Shown here one piece after another: positions 54,290 through 64,000 of a DNA stretch of 64,000 nt. Position numbers and translations under genes: made by a program. The stretch's first letter is position 1; every line of letters begins with the position of its first letter. Source of the DNA: Argyresthia goedartella (taxonomy: Eukaryota; Arthropoda; Insecta; Lepidoptera; Argyresthiidae); NCBI GenBank assembly GCA_949825045.1, contig OX463829.1, positions 26,010,715 to 26,074,714 on the forward strand, read 5' to 3'. The notes under the pieces are model-generated. The model did no database searches and was not told the origin of the DNA. It was given only the letters and a program-made list of their open reading frames with translations.

Positions 54290-55410
54290 GAACAATTTTA
54301 ATGACCACCAAAGTATTTTTTTCCCACCCAAAATAGGTAAATTATCACCAACAGTTAGAAAGTATGAGGGCAAAATATTGCGGTAGCTTAGGTGAAGGGT
54401 AAAGTGGTGAGCGAAGCGAAGCCACCTTTATCCTTCGTGTTAGGTTGAACTTGTAAGAACAACAAAAAATACTTAAAACATAAATATTAAGTTATTTTTC
54501 CTCCTACCAACTTTCTTATCGGTTTGTTTCGTAACTGGCATTTCCTATTAATATTATTTATGTACTTTACTTGTATTTTCAAAATTTTAGAAACAGTTTT
54601 TACCTATTATATATTATAAACTAAAACTAAAGTATAACTGCACTAAACTAAATTAAAAATTTCCCTGAGTTCACTGCCGGGCGGGAGGGTGCCCAAGACG
54701 CTGGCAATGTTACCTCGCTGTATCGCAATACTGATGCGTTGAGCGAGGTAGGCGCCAGCTCTGCGGTCCCCTGACGCTTCGAAGAGCCTCTTAGAGATGT
54801 CTTTGAGGACTCTTCGAGCGTCAGGGCCCCACGGCCCAAGGGTCTCAAAGCCGAACGGCATAAACAAATAGTCGTCGCCGAGTGCGGCGTATTTGCGGGT
54901 TTTGAGACACTCTGCTGCTGCCGCCGCAGCGCCGGCTGTGGCTGAGGTTGCCGATAGGTGACACGGCGCCAGCGTATCTACGCATGCGCGTCCCATACTA
55001 GCGACCTCCCGCTCTGCCAGGGAATGAGCGTCATTCCGTCTGGCCTCTTGCCATCGTCGCGTGCCAGTCCATTGGGTTCAAGTATTGCTGGCACGCCACA
55101 GCTGGCAAGGGCCCGACGGATGACGTCATTAAGATTGGCATGACGGGACCACCGACCGGCGCTGCGTTGGCAGGAGAGGCCGTGGTGACCTAGTTGGTCC
55201 ACCCTAGCACCGCAGCGGCACCGATGGTACTTGTATTTATATGCTGTGAAACATCTAATAATAAATAAATAAACTTAAGTACACAAAACATAAGAAGTTT
55301 GGTGATCATTTATCCAAACACAATTTGATGGTCGTTTACTAATTCTGGCGGTCTTTTCGAATTTATTGGTATTAACTAGGTGCGTTTTTGGTGTTTGTTT
55401 AAACACAAGC
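54290..55410 (+). repeat. K repeat, long form, split by LINE-D
   Basis: Left part 54290-54490 (GTAGCTTAGGTGAAGGG, GGTGAGCGAAGCGAAGC, AAAAATACTTAAAACATAAA); right part 55262-55410 (ACTTAAGTACACAAAACATA, GGTGATCATTTATCCAAAC). The orientation is opposite to the copies at 17500, 43350 and 45440. Confidence 0.75.
54643..55240 (-). pseudogene. LINE-D C-terminal region with R2-like CCHC and PD...D motifs
   Basis: The first segment (55240 down to about 54984) reads [17 protein letters not shown], a C-x-C-x8-H-x4-C zinc motif, then [40 protein letters not shown]. One missing base near 54984 changes the frame. The second segment (to 54643) goes on with [34 protein letters not shown] and AQRISIAIQRGNIASVLGTL. 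A CCHC followed by P-D and a downstream D resembles the restriction-like endonuclease end of R2/R4-type LINEs; similar tails with GPWGP and QRISIAIQRGNAA occur in many animal LINE proteins. No RT core remains. Family assignment is tentative. Confidence 0.7.
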
Positions 55411-55631
55411 CCTTTTTTTTCATAAACACTTGTTTTCAAAATTGTTTTAATTCCACACATAGAGTATTTTATAGTGCTAAATTACACCCTCGAACAATAA
55501 TCACTCTAATTTGCTTCGCTCGCTCGTGCGCTGAAATATCTCGGGTGCAACTGATGACTGACTATAACAATCTACTACTAAGTTATAAATCCGACTAACG
55601 ACATGGGAAGGGTACCTAAACTCATATTAGC

Positions 55632-55749
55632 ATCTTGTAGATTTAGGCAAACAAATAAATGTCATTAGCCAGTACAAAAAACACAAAATTAATGTCAAAG
55701 TCAAAGGTAGGCCAATGACATTCCTTTGTTTATTTTTAATCTACAAGAT
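55632..55749. repeat. MITE, 118 bp
   Basis: Ends ATCTTGTAGATT and AATCTACAAGAT are exact inverses, followed by AAATGTCATTAGCC / GGCCAATGACATT. Confidence 0.8.
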
Positions 55750-56400
55750 TGGTGCGATTATCACTAACACGTTCACTTTAAAAATGGAATGTATTTCTAC
55801 GAATATTATCTCAGACCATTCTTTAATATTATTCGTAAGTACTACTACTGAAAACTTATAATTCTAATTAGCCATTATAAGCAAATTTATGACAGGCTTA
55901 ATCTAGTCTAGACTGCTAATTAGTTAAAAGTATCCATGAAACCGGATGGAATCTAATAAGTCTCATTTATTTAGATAGCAATATCTGCCATAGTGGAACA
56001 AGTTATATAATCTAAGTTTAATTTGGAACATATCCAAAACCGTGGAGGTGAGGTTTACTAACAGTAGGTTAATACAAAAAAAAAGAACAATAAAAAAATT
56101 AACTGCTTTTTGATTGGAGAGTCTCTTACAATGAAACTGCCGTGTGGTCTAAAAAAGGCCTATCATCTATAGAATGACACTGGGAATCAGAGAGTTAAGC
56201 GTGATTATATTATATAGATCATTCATATTAGAACAACTGTCTAATGATAATTGAAAATTGATAATCGAACTGTCTTTCTCTTACTTCCTTCATTGAACTA
56301 GAATTCACCAATATCAAAGGAATAAATTGTAGATAGTCAACGTAACTCTCAAATCTGAGCATACGGTCAAAGTAATAATTCATCAGGTAATAAACTTAAA
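55750..56400. other. no recognisable gene or element
   Basis: AT-rich; nothing recognised. Confidence 0.4.
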
Positions 56401-56401
56401 A

Positions 56402-56815
56402 ACCGGTCAAGTGCGAGTCTAAATCGCGCACGAAGGGTTCCGTACCACCGTTCAATGGAAGCGATGGTGTGGAGTGAATAGTTTGGATTTTACACAGCAA
56501 AATATTGTTTACAAAGTTATTGGTGCGGTTACTTTCACACTCCATGTACGTAACCAGGTGCATCCATAAGTTTGTATGTGGTATTGAAAGAATTGTTGTA
56601 TGGGAGCCCCCTTAAAAATTTCTTTTATCCTGTTTTTTAGTATTTGTTGTTATAGCGGCAACAGAAATACATAATCTGTGAAAATTTCAACTCTCTAGCT
56701 AGCTAGGTTCTTGAGATACAGCCTGGTGACAGACGGACGGACGGACGGACGGACGGACAGCGAAGTCTTAGTAATAGGGTTCCGTTCTTACCCGTTGGGT
56801 ACGGAACCCTAAAAA
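56402..56815 (+). repeat. MINE-like repeat with (GGAC)n
   Basis: ACCGGTCAAGTGCGAGTC at the start, GGACGGACGGACGGACGGAC near 56740, and GGGTACGGAACCCTAAAAA at the end. By eye it is very similar to the inverse of the copy at 32335-32758. Confidence 0.85.
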
Positions 56816-59230
56816 ACCGACTTCAAGTTCAAGCCCTATTTCTTCCTCCCCGGACGGGATACGAATGAAAGCAATGTACTTAAGACCAAATCAAATCTTT
56901 CTGCACGGAACCACAAGCCAAAACTTCATCTGTGTATATATTTTTTGTTTTTGTTGATTTCTTCAAAAAGCACTTAATCAATTTTGATAAAATGTACGTG
57001 GGACCAATAGAACCCTAATTGACGAAATAATCGCAACAAACATACATATATTATGAAACTTCCTCCTTTTTGAAGTCTGCTGAAAAGAATCCTCCACCAC
57101 ACAAATGTTCCCAGCGTCTTGCTAAATGCCGATAGATAAGGGTATCGGATAAATTAATTTCATTGCCCCATAAATTGTGCAGGTAACCATAATCTATCGC
57201 TCAACTCCCGTCGTCCCGCTGCCTATCGATTTCGCATCAATACGGGAATGTGTCGCTGTCACGCACCCTGCCAACTTGGGGGCGAGACGGTTAACTTTGG
57301 GAAGCTTTCGGGAGTTCCGACGTGATACGTTAACACGTTACTATAGCTACTGCGAGATAAACGTTCAATAAATAACATTAAGCCCGCCTCACCTAACCTA
57401 ACCTATGAAAATGTATGCGATTTCACGTTTGCCACGCAAAGTTACGACGGCAAACGTCAAATCGCGTGTGTTCTTAGTGTGTCTATGAATTTTATTGCAC
57501 GTTTATCTTGGAGTAGCTCTAGTTTTTAGGGTACCATTCGTCACGCCCGGTCGGACTGGACCAGTTCATAAAGTGTGTTATATAATATACAAAGTCGAGA
57601 TAAATAAGATACCTAATTAACGATCTCAAAAACATTGATTTCTGTACGACCCCGTCAACATAACCAATTAATTCCTGGACCGGGGTCGATCAGCTTACCG
57701 TCACTATGCTTGATTCATTTAAATTCCCAACGACACGTTTGACTATTCAATGAGCTTCAACAATGAATACTTTCAATTTAATGAAATGATTTATTGCTGC
57801 TAGTTAATCCTAGTTTCATTCCAAACCATCCCGTAATTCACAAATAACTGCCGCTTAAAACAACGGCGCTGCTGAAAATCGGCTTTGCATCATTGAATTT
57901 TACAATTTCGCACAACACGGCTTAGCTGGCTTTTTCGCTGATAAGTATCACAAGGTACCGTATCGCCGTACAATAGGGTTAAGTTTCGCGTGACAAGGGT
58001 CTGGTAAAGGTTTGGTTTGATTAATCATTTTGGCGGACAGCGGGTCCGCGTTTGTTACGGGGGGGACGGGGGGGATAAGGGGAGAAGGATGGGTTGGGGG
58101 GGGGGGGGGGGGGCTTTTATCTAGTGTGGACGGAGCTTTACAGTTTCTGCATGATGTTAGCGCTAACCCCTTACCATTACCACAGAATACTTAATAGTAC
58201 TACGCCATTACCATAAAAGCTTCAATACAATTGTCTTGAATTCAACTAAGGAATTAAATGTAGTGCTACACGGACCTAAACAAACGATTCGAATGATACC
58301 TTCTTAATCAAAATCGGTTCAGTACCTAGTTTAGGCTTTATGCTGGAATACAAGTTATTACCTTAGAATAGACTACTTTTATAACCAATGAGATTCCTTT
58401 TGGTGTTACCGTAGGTAGTCGAGTGAGATGAATTGATTTCTCACACTGTCAGACACTTATAGCCAGTTCAACACTCCTTTCTGCGAGACAGAGACTAAAC
58501 CGCAATTTAGAAACACTTTACCCAACAAGTAATTATCGAAGAGATCCAGCTTAGCTCGCTCGCTGCCAATTCGTGAGTGTGTACTGTAGCCCGCTCCGAG
58601 AATATTGAGAGCCTCTTGAGAATGCTTTATAAGGTTGAAGCTTGCATTTTTGCTTGCATTTTTCTTGCCATTTTTGTCGTATGATATTTTTGTTGTTTGG
58701 TCTGCGGGGGTTAAAACTTAATAAAGTAGGTATACCAGTATACCTATTTGTTTTGCTTCTTCCTCTCATGGCGCCTTTTTGCTATAGAAAGTAGTTTTAC
58801 CACACATAGTCATATATCGAGCGTACTTTGGAAGTAAGTAGCATACATTCACTGTTGTGAAAACAACTAGGTACTGGAAAGTTTTAGCACATTATTGATT
58901 CTAAACTAGACAGCAAATAGAACAAATTCAGTAGCAGCTGAACTTCAACAAACGTACCACTCATTTGTAGCTATTTGTATATAGTTGGACAACAAAGCGA
59001 AGTCCTAAGCTCCTAATAAAAAATACAAAAAAAAACCCTCAAACAAATACTGGGAAAAGTCTGCAGTACATCAAGGTTAGAAACTTTAGCGCTAAGAATG
59101 ACGAAATGGCAACTATTAATTTTAGGCAAAGAGTTTCATTCATCGGAGGTTAGATTCAAAAACACGTGACTCCCTTGACACTGGCAACATTAACCTTATG
59201 AAGTTGTCACGTCATATATTATAAGAAGTA
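56816..59230. other. no recognisable gene or element; G-rich pocket at 58058-58113
   Basis: Longest stretch without a recognised element. Open frames at 57177-57371 and 58551-58769 lack motifs. It contains two CCTAA units (57387-57398) and the G-rich pocket reported separately. Confidence 0.4.
58058..58113. repeat. G-rich tract ending in G18
   Basis: GGGGGGGACGGGGGGGATAA, further G runs, then 18 consecutive G (58096-58113). Able in principle to form G-quadruplexes. Confidence 0.75.
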
Positions 59231-59232
59231 AA

Positions 59233-59497
59233 TACAAGGTGATATTTAATTAGCTGACCATATCTTGGGTAATGATAGCACCAATCATTAAGAACAACTT
59301 TCCCAAAGAAACATATGGTCGCAAATGAAAAAAAAAATCGTCCCTCAGTACATTGACCCGATCAGCTGATTACGAGTTACTATGGGAGACCCATTTTTTT
59401 TTTCAGTTACGTTATATGTTTCCTGGGGAAAATTGTTCCTAATAATGGGTAATATCATTCCCCGAAATATGGTCGGCTAATTAAATGTCACCTTGTA
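59233..59497. repeat. MITE with over 100 bp of inverted repeat
   Basis: TACAAGGTGATATTTAATTA at the left and TAATTAAATGTCACCTTGTA at the right. Pairing continues through GACCATAT, GGGTAATGATA, AAACATATG and a poly(A)/poly(T) pair, leaving a spacer of only about 50 bp. The flanking TA could be the target duplication of a Tc1/mariner-type element. Confidence 0.85.
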
Positions 59498-59685
59498 TAA
59501 TTTGACAACTTCAACAGATATACAGCCTCCAACTACACCAGCGCTATCTGCAGTGAGCTGTTGAGATTAAGTGCCATATTCACGACACCGTCGATCGACG
59601 TAGCGAATGGTGTGGCCTTGAGGAAGCCTATACTTAACACTGGGCTCCCTGACAGGCCGATGGTGATGATGATGAAGAGGAACCG

Positions 59686-59945
59686 ACGACCCAATGGCCG
59701 AGCCGGCAGTGACCCTGCCTACGAAGCCAAGGGTCCCGGGTTCGAGTCCCGGTGGGGGCAAATATTTGTTTGATGAGAACGGATGTTTGTACCCTAGTCA
59801 TGGTTGTTTATCTATCTAAGTATAATATTTATCTGTATAAGTATGTGTATCGTTGTCTAGTACCCAAGATACAGGGAATCCTAGTTTGGAGCTAGATTAA
59901 AGTGTGTAAAATAGTGTCCAAGGTATTATTATTATTATTAAGTTT
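59686..59945 (+). repeat. SINE-2, complete, plus strand
   Basis: A box TGGCCGAGCCGG (59695-59706), B box GGTTCGAGTCC (59739-59749), body with GAGAACGGATGTTTGTACCC and TACCCAAGATACAGGGAATC, and tail (ATT)5 near 59926-59940. Pol III transcription and LINE-driven copying are the known way of life of such elements. Confidence 0.9.
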
Positions 59946-60146
59946 TTGGATTATTCTGGATTAATGACCTCATTACCTTTCCCTAAGGTTATGGCATTCC
60001 AGCGAGGACCACAAATGATGTGCCCGTGTTATAGGTTATTTGACGTCAACAACTCAGTAAAAGTCAATGTGTGAGTAGTGGAAGCAAAGTGGTGTAGGAT
60101 TGGTGGGTTTTCGTGATATTTTCTTGGCTCAATACTTCAATGACGA

Positions 60147-60275
60147 GCGTTTTAGATAACTTGTCCCTTCGCCGTTAAGCTGGCTGTTGTGTAACTTTTG
60201 GGTAACATATTTTCCTAAAGCTAGCAACACTGCTTGGTTGCTACCAACTTAACGGCGAATGGGAGTTAGTTACCT
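60147..60275. repeat. small MITE
   Basis: AACTTGTCCCTTCGCCGTTA on the left and TAACGGCGAATGGGAGTTAG on the right are inverses around CTAGCAACACTGCTTGG. Confidence 0.65.
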
Positions 60276-60324
60276 GAAACGCATTCTCGGTGGGGGTCGA
60301 CTACGCCACAAAGTTAAAAACAAA

Positions 60325-60485
60325 CATTTACATACATTGTTTCTGGCCCCACACTAGTATACCCTGTGTCGTGGGAACCAGAAACAGCGACGTCACACAC
60401 ATGTAACCTTTTTTTCTTTACCCCCAGCCGGGGATGGAACCCGGGACCACTCGCATGGTAGGCAGAGCCACAAAGCACCCGCGAG
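60325..60485 (-). repeat. SINE-3, nearly complete
   Basis: On the minus strand the head (GTGGCTCTGCCTACCATGCG, then GGTCCCGGGTTCCATCCCC) leads into the body ending GTGTGGGGCCAGAAACAATG. It joins the head at 52885 with the body at 52525 into one family. Confidence 0.8.
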
Positions 60486-60910
60486 GAATGCGTAGCCCCT
60501 CACTCTCTCGCTTGCACCCGCCCTCGTCAGTAGGATAGTGACCGACTTTTGGCCGTCGTCAGAGCGAGGTGCAAAGTTCGGAAAGAACTTTGGTTAGATT
60601 TACTTTCACACCTTCCGCACCGCTCCCCTACCGCACGAACCAACTCAGTTAAGCTCGATGAACCAGACTATACTCCGCGGCATTCGCAGCATTTGTTTCG
60701 ACGTTTGGCCAAAGTTTCGCTGTACCCGAGTTTGCACTTAACCCCTCCCCCCTTCCCCTACTGAGGGGTATAAGTCGACAACTTAGAAAGTTTAAGTCGC
60801 AAGCCTGAGGTGACGAAAGGTGTGACTTTCGTCTGTGGCATCACTCTCTCTTGGGGTAACTATCGGTAAAGTTTTTCGGTAGTTGCGTGTGGCGTATTCA
60901 TTGCTGTTAT
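60486..60910. other. GC-richer unrecognised stretch
   Basis: An open frame at 60549-60764 has no recognisable motif. Nothing else recognised. Confidence 0.4.
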
Positions 60911-60914
60911 ATAC

Positions 60915-60985
60915 TAAACACATAGCGTCACGGCTTTTCCCATACGGGGTGGCAGAGGCACAATCGTGCCCAATGTAATTGTGTA
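60915..60985 (-). repeat. SINE-1 3' end fragment
   Basis: ATAGCGTCACGGCTTTTCCC, ATACGGGGTGGCAGAGGC and ACAATCGTGCCC are the inverse of the SINE-1 end. Confidence 0.7.
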
Positions 60986-61302
60986 TTTATAGTTATTGTT
61001 TATTGTTGATGGCAATCCTTTTCCTTGAGCCAAACCAAAACATATCAACTGCATCTACTCCCGTAAATGTCGTAAGAGATGACTAAAGGGAATCAGATCA
61101 TGCTGTCACTAAAGAATATAATAGAATAGAAACTTTATTTGCTTATCATGGTATACATAAGGTGTCTTAAATATCTATTGTTAGTTTCACATGATATAAT
61201 ATGTATGTAAATTACATTTTAGTACACAGATTAATTACAAGTCAAATGTAGGTTAGTAAAATATGATTGTAATGTCAGTCTATAATATAATTAAATGATT
61301 TA

Positions 61303-61622
61303 TTATTCACATGTGTAAGTCAAGTATTCGTTGACTGAATAAAAAGTTGCATTAACGAGCAGAGTTTTTAATTTATTTTTAAAGGCATGTAAATGCTCGA
61401 AGCTTGTTAAATATTCGGGTTGACATTTTGAATATACTCTTGCCATAGTAAGCACTTCTATGTTGCTCAGCACAGAGCTTATTTGCATGACGTTTGCTTT
61501 CTAAAGTTTTATAGAGGTGTAAATTACTCTTTACAAATACACATGTTTCATATATATTTAGACACGGCAAGCTATCCGTAGGGACAAGTTTACACACTGC
61601 CCTAATACACTTCTTCTGTGCT
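61303..61622 (-). pseudogene. LINE-F RT C-terminus (after the LINE-E insertion)
   Basis: Resumes at AQKKCIRAVCKLVPTDS, then LPCLNIYETCVFVKSNLHLY, and ends, after a frame change near 61440, in FKNKLKTLLVNATFYSVNEY with a stop at 61303. This is the normal continuation of the RT thumb whose start is at 63412-63915. Confidence 0.75.
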
Positions 61623-61623
61623 T

Positions 61624-63411
61624 TAATTTTTTTTTTTTTATTTATTTATTTACACAAAATTTTACATAGTTACTCATTATGGGAACACCACTTAAACCAC
61701 TGGGGTTTGTGTGTGGTGTGATCTACTCATTAATTATCGTATTTAAGTTAGCAATAGCATTATTTTAAATATTCAATTACATCATTAATAAATCAGTTAC
61801 ATAATATTCAATGGTATTCATGACATTCAAAAACATAATTTTAAAATTCAATATAATTAGTAGGTGCATTTCTCAAGAACTATTCCATATTTCTAGTTTT
61901 TCTGTAAAATGTGATTTGAGTTTAGCTTTGATATTAGTTTGACTGATCGAGTCTCTAATGTCGGGAGGTAAGGTGTTTATTAATCGCGTCATAATGTATG
62001 AGCTCGTCCGCCGGCCATAGCTATTGTTTGCGCGCTCGGTAACCAGTTTACCTTGCGCCATTCGCCTGGTCACTACAGGGTGATTGATTTTTTGACTGTC
62101 TTTGTAGTCAAAGAACTGCTCTTTGAGGAGGCAATAGTTGACTTTGTCAGTGACTGGTAGTACTCCGCAGTGCCTAAAAAGTCGGAGATCATCGTCGTCA
62201 TGGTTGTTTTTGATCTGAGTTGGGGCAATTATTTTAAGTAATCTAGTCTGTAGTTTTAGGATTAAGCTAAGGTATGTGCTATAAGTACGTCCGTAGCTGG
62301 AGAGGCCGTAAGTTATTACTGAATCTCCTAGGGCATTGTAGAGCATTAGGCGAATTTTATATGGTATTCGATTCCTTATGATCCAAAAAACTGCCAGAAG
62401 CGATCTCAGTTTATCACAAACGCGTTCTACGTGTGGACCCCAGTTGAACTTGCTGTCCATCACCAGCCCCAAGTATACGTGTGTGTCGACGTTTTCCACT
62501 AGACCGCAGTCGCAGCTTCCAGCGTCGCAACTACTATGCATGCAGGCGTGGGAGTGGGCAACAATGCCAACCTCTGTCTTGTCCTTGCAGTAGGGAGACT
62601 TTATGTGGAGTAGTTTGGTCTTCTGGGCGTTTAGAACCAGTCCCGCGTCATGGCACCATTTGGACAGGATGTTAAAATCGGCTTGTAGTTTGTTTTTGCC
62701 ACAGTTACGTCCTTGTCAGCCACTATGAGACACGTATCGTCAGCAAATTGATAGGTGGTGCTCTGTTCAATTGGGATGCTCATGTCATTAACATATGTTA
62801 GAAAATGTAGTGGCCCTAGGACCGATCCTTGGGCTGTACCTTGGCTAGTAATGATGTCTTCGCTCACTACTTGATCGATTTTGACATTATATTTACGTGC
62901 TTCTAGGTAGTTTGTGCACCAACATAGCACAGGACCTCGAATGCCACAAGCGTCTAGTTTCGCCACTATTTTGGTGTGATCCAGAGTATCAAAAGCACGC
63001 GAAAAATCAATAAACAGAGCAAGGACTTTTTTTTTTATCATCTAAATGTGCGTTGATGTCGTCCGTAAATTTAGATAAAAGTATAGTCGTACTTTTTTTG
63101 GGTTGAAAGCCGAATTGATTGAGATTTAGTATGTCGTTATAATGGAAGAATTTATGTAGTTGTCCACAAACAAATTTTTCACAGATTTTATCTATTGAGG
63201 AAAGAAGTGTAATAGGACGGTAGTTGCTCATCTCGTTACGTTTGCCCCGTTTAAAGATTGGTCTCACGCACCCTTGTTTTAGTTCATTTGGATATAGACC
63301 CGTTTTTATACTCATGTTTATTAGATTAGATATTGCTAGGGAAACTCGGTCGTTTACTATGGGAATTTGTACATCACTGACTCTGCCATATTTTGCCATT
63401 GCCTGTGGCAT
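61624..63411 (-). mobile_element. LINE-E, inserted in LINE-F
   Basis: Minus strand, 5'-truncated near 63411, with a tail of TAAATAAATAAATAAAAA type at 61629-61655. Both borders fall inside LINE-F coding sequence. CACAG occurs at both borders (63407-63411 side and 61617-61622 side) and may be a short target duplication. Confidence 0.8.
61873..63411 (-). pseudogene. LINE-E reverse transcriptase, two frameshifts
   Basis: Segments from high to low coordinates: 63411-63007 with CVRPIFKRGKRNEMSNYRPI and LNQFGFQPKKSTTILLSKF; 63041-62631 with the palm motif LALFIDFSRAFDTLDH, TAQGSVLGPLHFLTYVNDM and the catalytic YQFADDTCLIV; 62690-61873 with NTHVYLGLVMD-like connection and the tail DIRDSISQTNIKAKLKSHF. 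The first frame change lies at a run of ten A (minus strand, about 63028-63037), the second near 62695. Otherwise the whole RT from fingers to end is legible. CR1/jockey type. Confidence 0.85.
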
Positions 63412-63915
63412 TGCCCCAGAAAATTATACCGTATCTCATGGAGGATTCAACGAAGCCGTGGTACGCGGCAATTACGGCATCAGTGTTTACAGTCTTGGCG
63501 AGCATGTACAGGGCATACAAAAAGTGATTAAGATGTTTTTGTAATTTTTCGATATGAGTGTTCCAGGACATGTTGCGATCGATTTGTAAGCCTAAAAACT
63601 TAATAGTCTCTGTTTGTTCAATTTTTTTACCTAAATCATTTATATTGAATGTCAATTCTTGTTTACGCTCTAATGCAAATGTCATCAATTTCGTTTTGTC
63701 AAGATTAATTATAAGATTATTTTTACTAAGCCATTCATTTATACATTTCAAAGTATTATTTATGTCAATTTCATAGTTGTCAAGATTTTCCCCAACAAAT
63801 GTTACGGTACTGCCGTCAGCAAATAATACCATTGGGTGATGTATGGCTTTGGGAAAATTATTAATGTATATAATAAATAACAGGGGACCTAGTACACTCC
63901 CTTGAGGTACACCTT
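63412..63915 (-). pseudogene. LINE-F RT palm with altered catalytic box
   Basis: Starts at GVPQGSVLGPLLFIIYINNF and goes on to VLFADGSTVTFVGENL, where the usual FADD reads FADG, so a catalytic aspartate is lost. Then DKTKLMTFALERKQEL, KFLGLQIDRNMSWNTHIEKL and ESSMRYGIIFWGNA, at which point LINE-E takes over; the last few residues of the open frame belong to LINE-E. Confidence 0.8.
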
Positions 63916-63917
63916 AA

Positions 63918-64000
63918 TGTGCACAAGTATGTACACAAGTATGTAACAAAATTAATCGGTTTGTATATGTACTCTCCAAGTTGAGAAAAACCACGACTCA
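63918..64000. other. flank beyond LINE-F
   Basis: GTGCACAAGTATGTACACAAGTATG is a short tandem repeat at the truncation point. Nothing else seen. Confidence 0.4.

Larger units (their letters stand above)
61115..63917 (-). mobile_element. LINE-F, 5'-truncated and split by LINE-E
   Basis: The 5' part lies at 63917-63412 and the 3' part at 61623-61115. The 3' end is near GAATATAATAGAATAGAAAC (61117-61136), a TATTC-type tail on the minus strand. CR1/jockey type. Confidence 0.8.

Noticed and set aside
54958..55143. plus-strand frame over LINE-D
   Set aside because: Opposite-strand shadow of a recognisable LINE C-terminus.
57387..57398. telomeric CCTAA repeat
   Set aside because: Only two units; chance or a scattered short repeat.

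Overview
This 64 kb window is AT-rich invertebrate nuclear DNA, most probably from a moth or butterfly. The reasons are the dense mixture of CR1/jockey-type LINEs, the tRNA-derived SINEs, the many small inverted-repeat elements, and several copies of an interspersed repeat that runs from an ACCGGTCAAGTGCGAGTC-like end to a GGGTACGGAACCCTAA-like end around a (GGAC)n tract, which from general knowledge is widespread in lepidopteran genomes. I found no convincing host protein-coding gene, rRNA gene or functional tRNA gene. Every open frame I can recognise belongs to a transposable element, so the window looks like a transposon-filled intergenic or intronic region.

Layout. 1-2604: LINE-A copy 1, with one stop codon in its reverse transcriptase (RT) frame. 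3415-5300: a 3' end of a related LINE (LINE-G) and several small repeats. 5645-7204 (minus): decayed LINE-B. 7340-16877 (minus): a 9.5 kb Ty3/gypsy-type LTR retrotransposon with nearly identical 2.2 kb LTRs, a TTAC target duplication, PBS, PPT, gag, and a pol carrying one frameshift and one amber stop. 17.5-26 kb: MITEs, SINE pieces and an RT tail. 26.7-30 kb: inverted LINE-G ends, LINE-C and nested MITEs. 30516-30957: a 32-bp minisatellite. 31-39 kb: fold-back elements, a roughly 1.2 kb DNA transposon with nested insertions, and an 8-bp-TSD (hAT-type) element full of AACGTT palindromes. 39.7-40.5 kb: truncated LINE-A copy 2. 41.6-46.5 kb: SINEs and the K repeat family. 46.8-50.1 kb: LINE-A copy 3 nested inside other repeats. 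50.25-51.6 kb: LINE-B copy 2 with an intact RT 3' half. 52-60.5 kb: SINEs, LINE-G ends, a LINE with an R2-like C-terminus (LINE-D) inside a K repeat, and MITEs. 61.1-63.9 kb (minus): LINE-E inserted in LINE-F.

How the parts relate. The autonomous elements supply enzymes: gag/protease/RT/RNase H/integrase in the LTR element, RT in the LINEs. The rest are passengers: SINEs with pol III A and B boxes, MITEs with terminal inverted repeats, and 5'-truncated LINE ends. LINE-A and LINE-G share a 3' UTR stem-loop (CTGTGGnAG ... CTCCnACAG) that recurs in both orientations and may be the RT recognition structure. Family names such as LINE-A, SINE-2, K, Fb and R are labels for this window only. All similarities were judged by eye, with no database search.
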